Source: Aquamicrobium sp. (GTDB taxonomy: Bacteria; Pseudomonadota; Alphaproteobacteria; Rhizobiales; Rhizobiaceae). From it: a DNA stretch of 64,000 nt. Below are positions 63,239-64,000 of this stretch, piece after piece. The notes under the pieces are model-generated. The model saw nothing but the letters and a program-made list of their open reading frames with translations. It was not told the origin of the DNA and did no database searches. The stretch is taken from NCBI GenBank assembly GCA_019739225.1, contig JAHHDT010000001.1:496001-560000 (forward strand), in the 5' to 3' direction. Position numbers and translations under genes: made by a program. Within the stretch, counting starts at the first letter, position 1. Each line of letters starts with the position of its first letter.

Positions 63239-64000
63239 TTATGTACCCGTCCAGTTCGGTTTTCGCTTCTCGATGAAAGCCAGTGCCCCTTCCCTGAGGT
63301 CGTGACTTTTTGCCAACAGCTCCCGCGCCTTCTGGGTTTGGTCGAGTATCTGGTCCAGCGGCATCTCGCCGACCTTGCTTACCAAGGCGCGGCTCTCGCG
63401 GACAGCAAGAGGCGCGTTGGCCGCGATTTTCTCAGCGAGCTCAAATGTCTGGCGTTCGAGCTGTTGCGGGCTGGCCAGAAGCGCAAGGAGGCCCCATGCA
63501 TCCGCAGTTGCTGCGTCGATATGCTCGCCTGTCAGGGTCAACCGCATGGCCTTTGCCACGGGTACGGCGCGCGCCAGGCGATGCAAACCGCCCGCCGCAG
63601 CGATCAGCCCACGCTTGACCTCAGGCAAGGCGAATGACGCCATCTCGCTGGCTGCAATCAGATCACAGGCCAGCGCCAGCTCAAGACCACCTGCCAGCGC
63701 TGGTCCCTGCACTTGCGCGATCCAGACTTTTGTCCTGGGCGCATAGACGAAACCCGCAAAGCCACCGGATTGCGTCACCAACAGATGGCGGTTCCCCGCC
63801 GCAATTTCCTTAAGGTCGGCGCCGGCACAAAAACTGCTGCCCTGCCCTTTCAGTACAACGACCCGGCACGAAGGGTCGGCTTCCGTTCGCGCGATGGCCG
63901 CGCTCAAGCCCCGCGTTATGTCGCCATTGACAGCATTCCTAGCATAAGGCCGATTCAGCTCCACGGCCACGACGTATTCAGCCATACGCGTCATTAAGAC
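63239..64000 (-). CDS. Enoyl-CoA hydratase/isomerase (N-terminus probably outside window)
   Basis: At least 251 aa of crotonase fold. Oxyanion-hole segments FCAGADL (56-62 from the internal ATG) and GPALAGGLELALACD (97-111) are present, with both usual Glu positions (GGLELAL; LPEVKRG). The frame stays open to the window edge. The residues before ELNRPYARNAVNG read VLMTRMAEYVVAV, which looks like the usual first strand of the family, so the real start is likely beyond 64000 and the ATG at 63994 internal. It may act in beta-oxidation or degradation of CoA esters. Confidence 0.88.
   Translation of the reverse strand, partial: VLMTRMAEYVVAVELNRPYARNAVNGDITRGLSAAIARTEADPSCRVVVLKGQGSSFCAGADLKEIAAGNRHLLVTQSGGFAGFVYAPRTKVWIAQVQGPALAGGLELALACDLIAASEMASFALPEVKRGLIAAAGGLHRLARAVPVAKAMRLTLTGEHIDAATADAWGLLALLASPQQLERQTFELAEKIAANAPLAVRESRALVSKVGEMPLDQILDQTQKARELLAKSHDLREGALAFIEKRKPNWTGT

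Overview
This window is a GC-rich stretch of an alphaproteobacterial chromosome. It most resembles Hyphomicrobiales/Rhizobiales, near Mesorhizobium and other Phyllobacteriaceae; this is inferred from gene content, not from a search. Supporting features are the full aerobic cobalamin pathway, CbtAB cobalt uptake, a class II ribonucleotide reductase (RNR), BA14K-like repeats and palindromic intergenic repeats of rhizobial type. Genes are dense, many overlap by 4 nt (ATGA/GTGA), and GTG/TTG starts occur.

Layout. 1-3130 (minus): cysK, alaX, sseA and a GNAT gene cut by the left edge, a sulfur/amino-acid quality-control cluster. 3.3-20.7 kb: mixed housekeeping genes (SDR, several alpha/beta hydrolases, MFS permease, rhlE helicase, ilvA, trkH, adenine deaminase, a MoaB/CinA-like protein, DUF2156, a universal stress protein), tRNA-Leu(TAA) and three kinds of intergenic repeat. 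20.8-28.9 kb: LysE exporter, gpt, Nudix, PiT phosphate transporter, and B12-dependent nrdJ behind a long leader with two NrdR-like boxes exactly 31 bp apart. 29.0-30.3 kb: an isolated, AT-rich SIR2-domain gene, a candidate stand-alone defence NADase acquired by transfer. 30.4-35.5 kb: small or lineage-specific proteins (Cys-rich 82 aa protein, BA14K-like, EF-hand, GH25 lysozyme).

35.6-56.1 kb is the core of the window: cobC and cbiB (divergent, with overlapping starts); cbtB-cbtA-cobP-cobO on the minus strand behind a cobalamin riboswitch; and, divergently behind a second riboswitch, DUF1636-cobW-cobN-cobG-cobH-cobI-cobJ-(cobK inverted)-cobL-cobE-cobM-cobA-cobB-cobS-cobT-cobF. Together they cover cobalt uptake, uroporphyrinogen III to cobyrinate diamide, cobalt-chelatase large subunit, adenosylation and nucleotide-loop assembly. 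cobQ, the small cobaltochelatase subunits, cobR and bluB are not in the window. AdoCbl made here could feed the nearby nrdJ.

56.2-64 kb: tRNA-Asp and tRNA-Val, HU, Lon protease, DUF1289, a membrane retropepsin-like protease, TauE/SafE exporter, DusA, and an enoyl-CoA hydratase whose start probably lies past the right edge.

Functions are assigned by reading translated proteins and motifs by eye; no database search was run.
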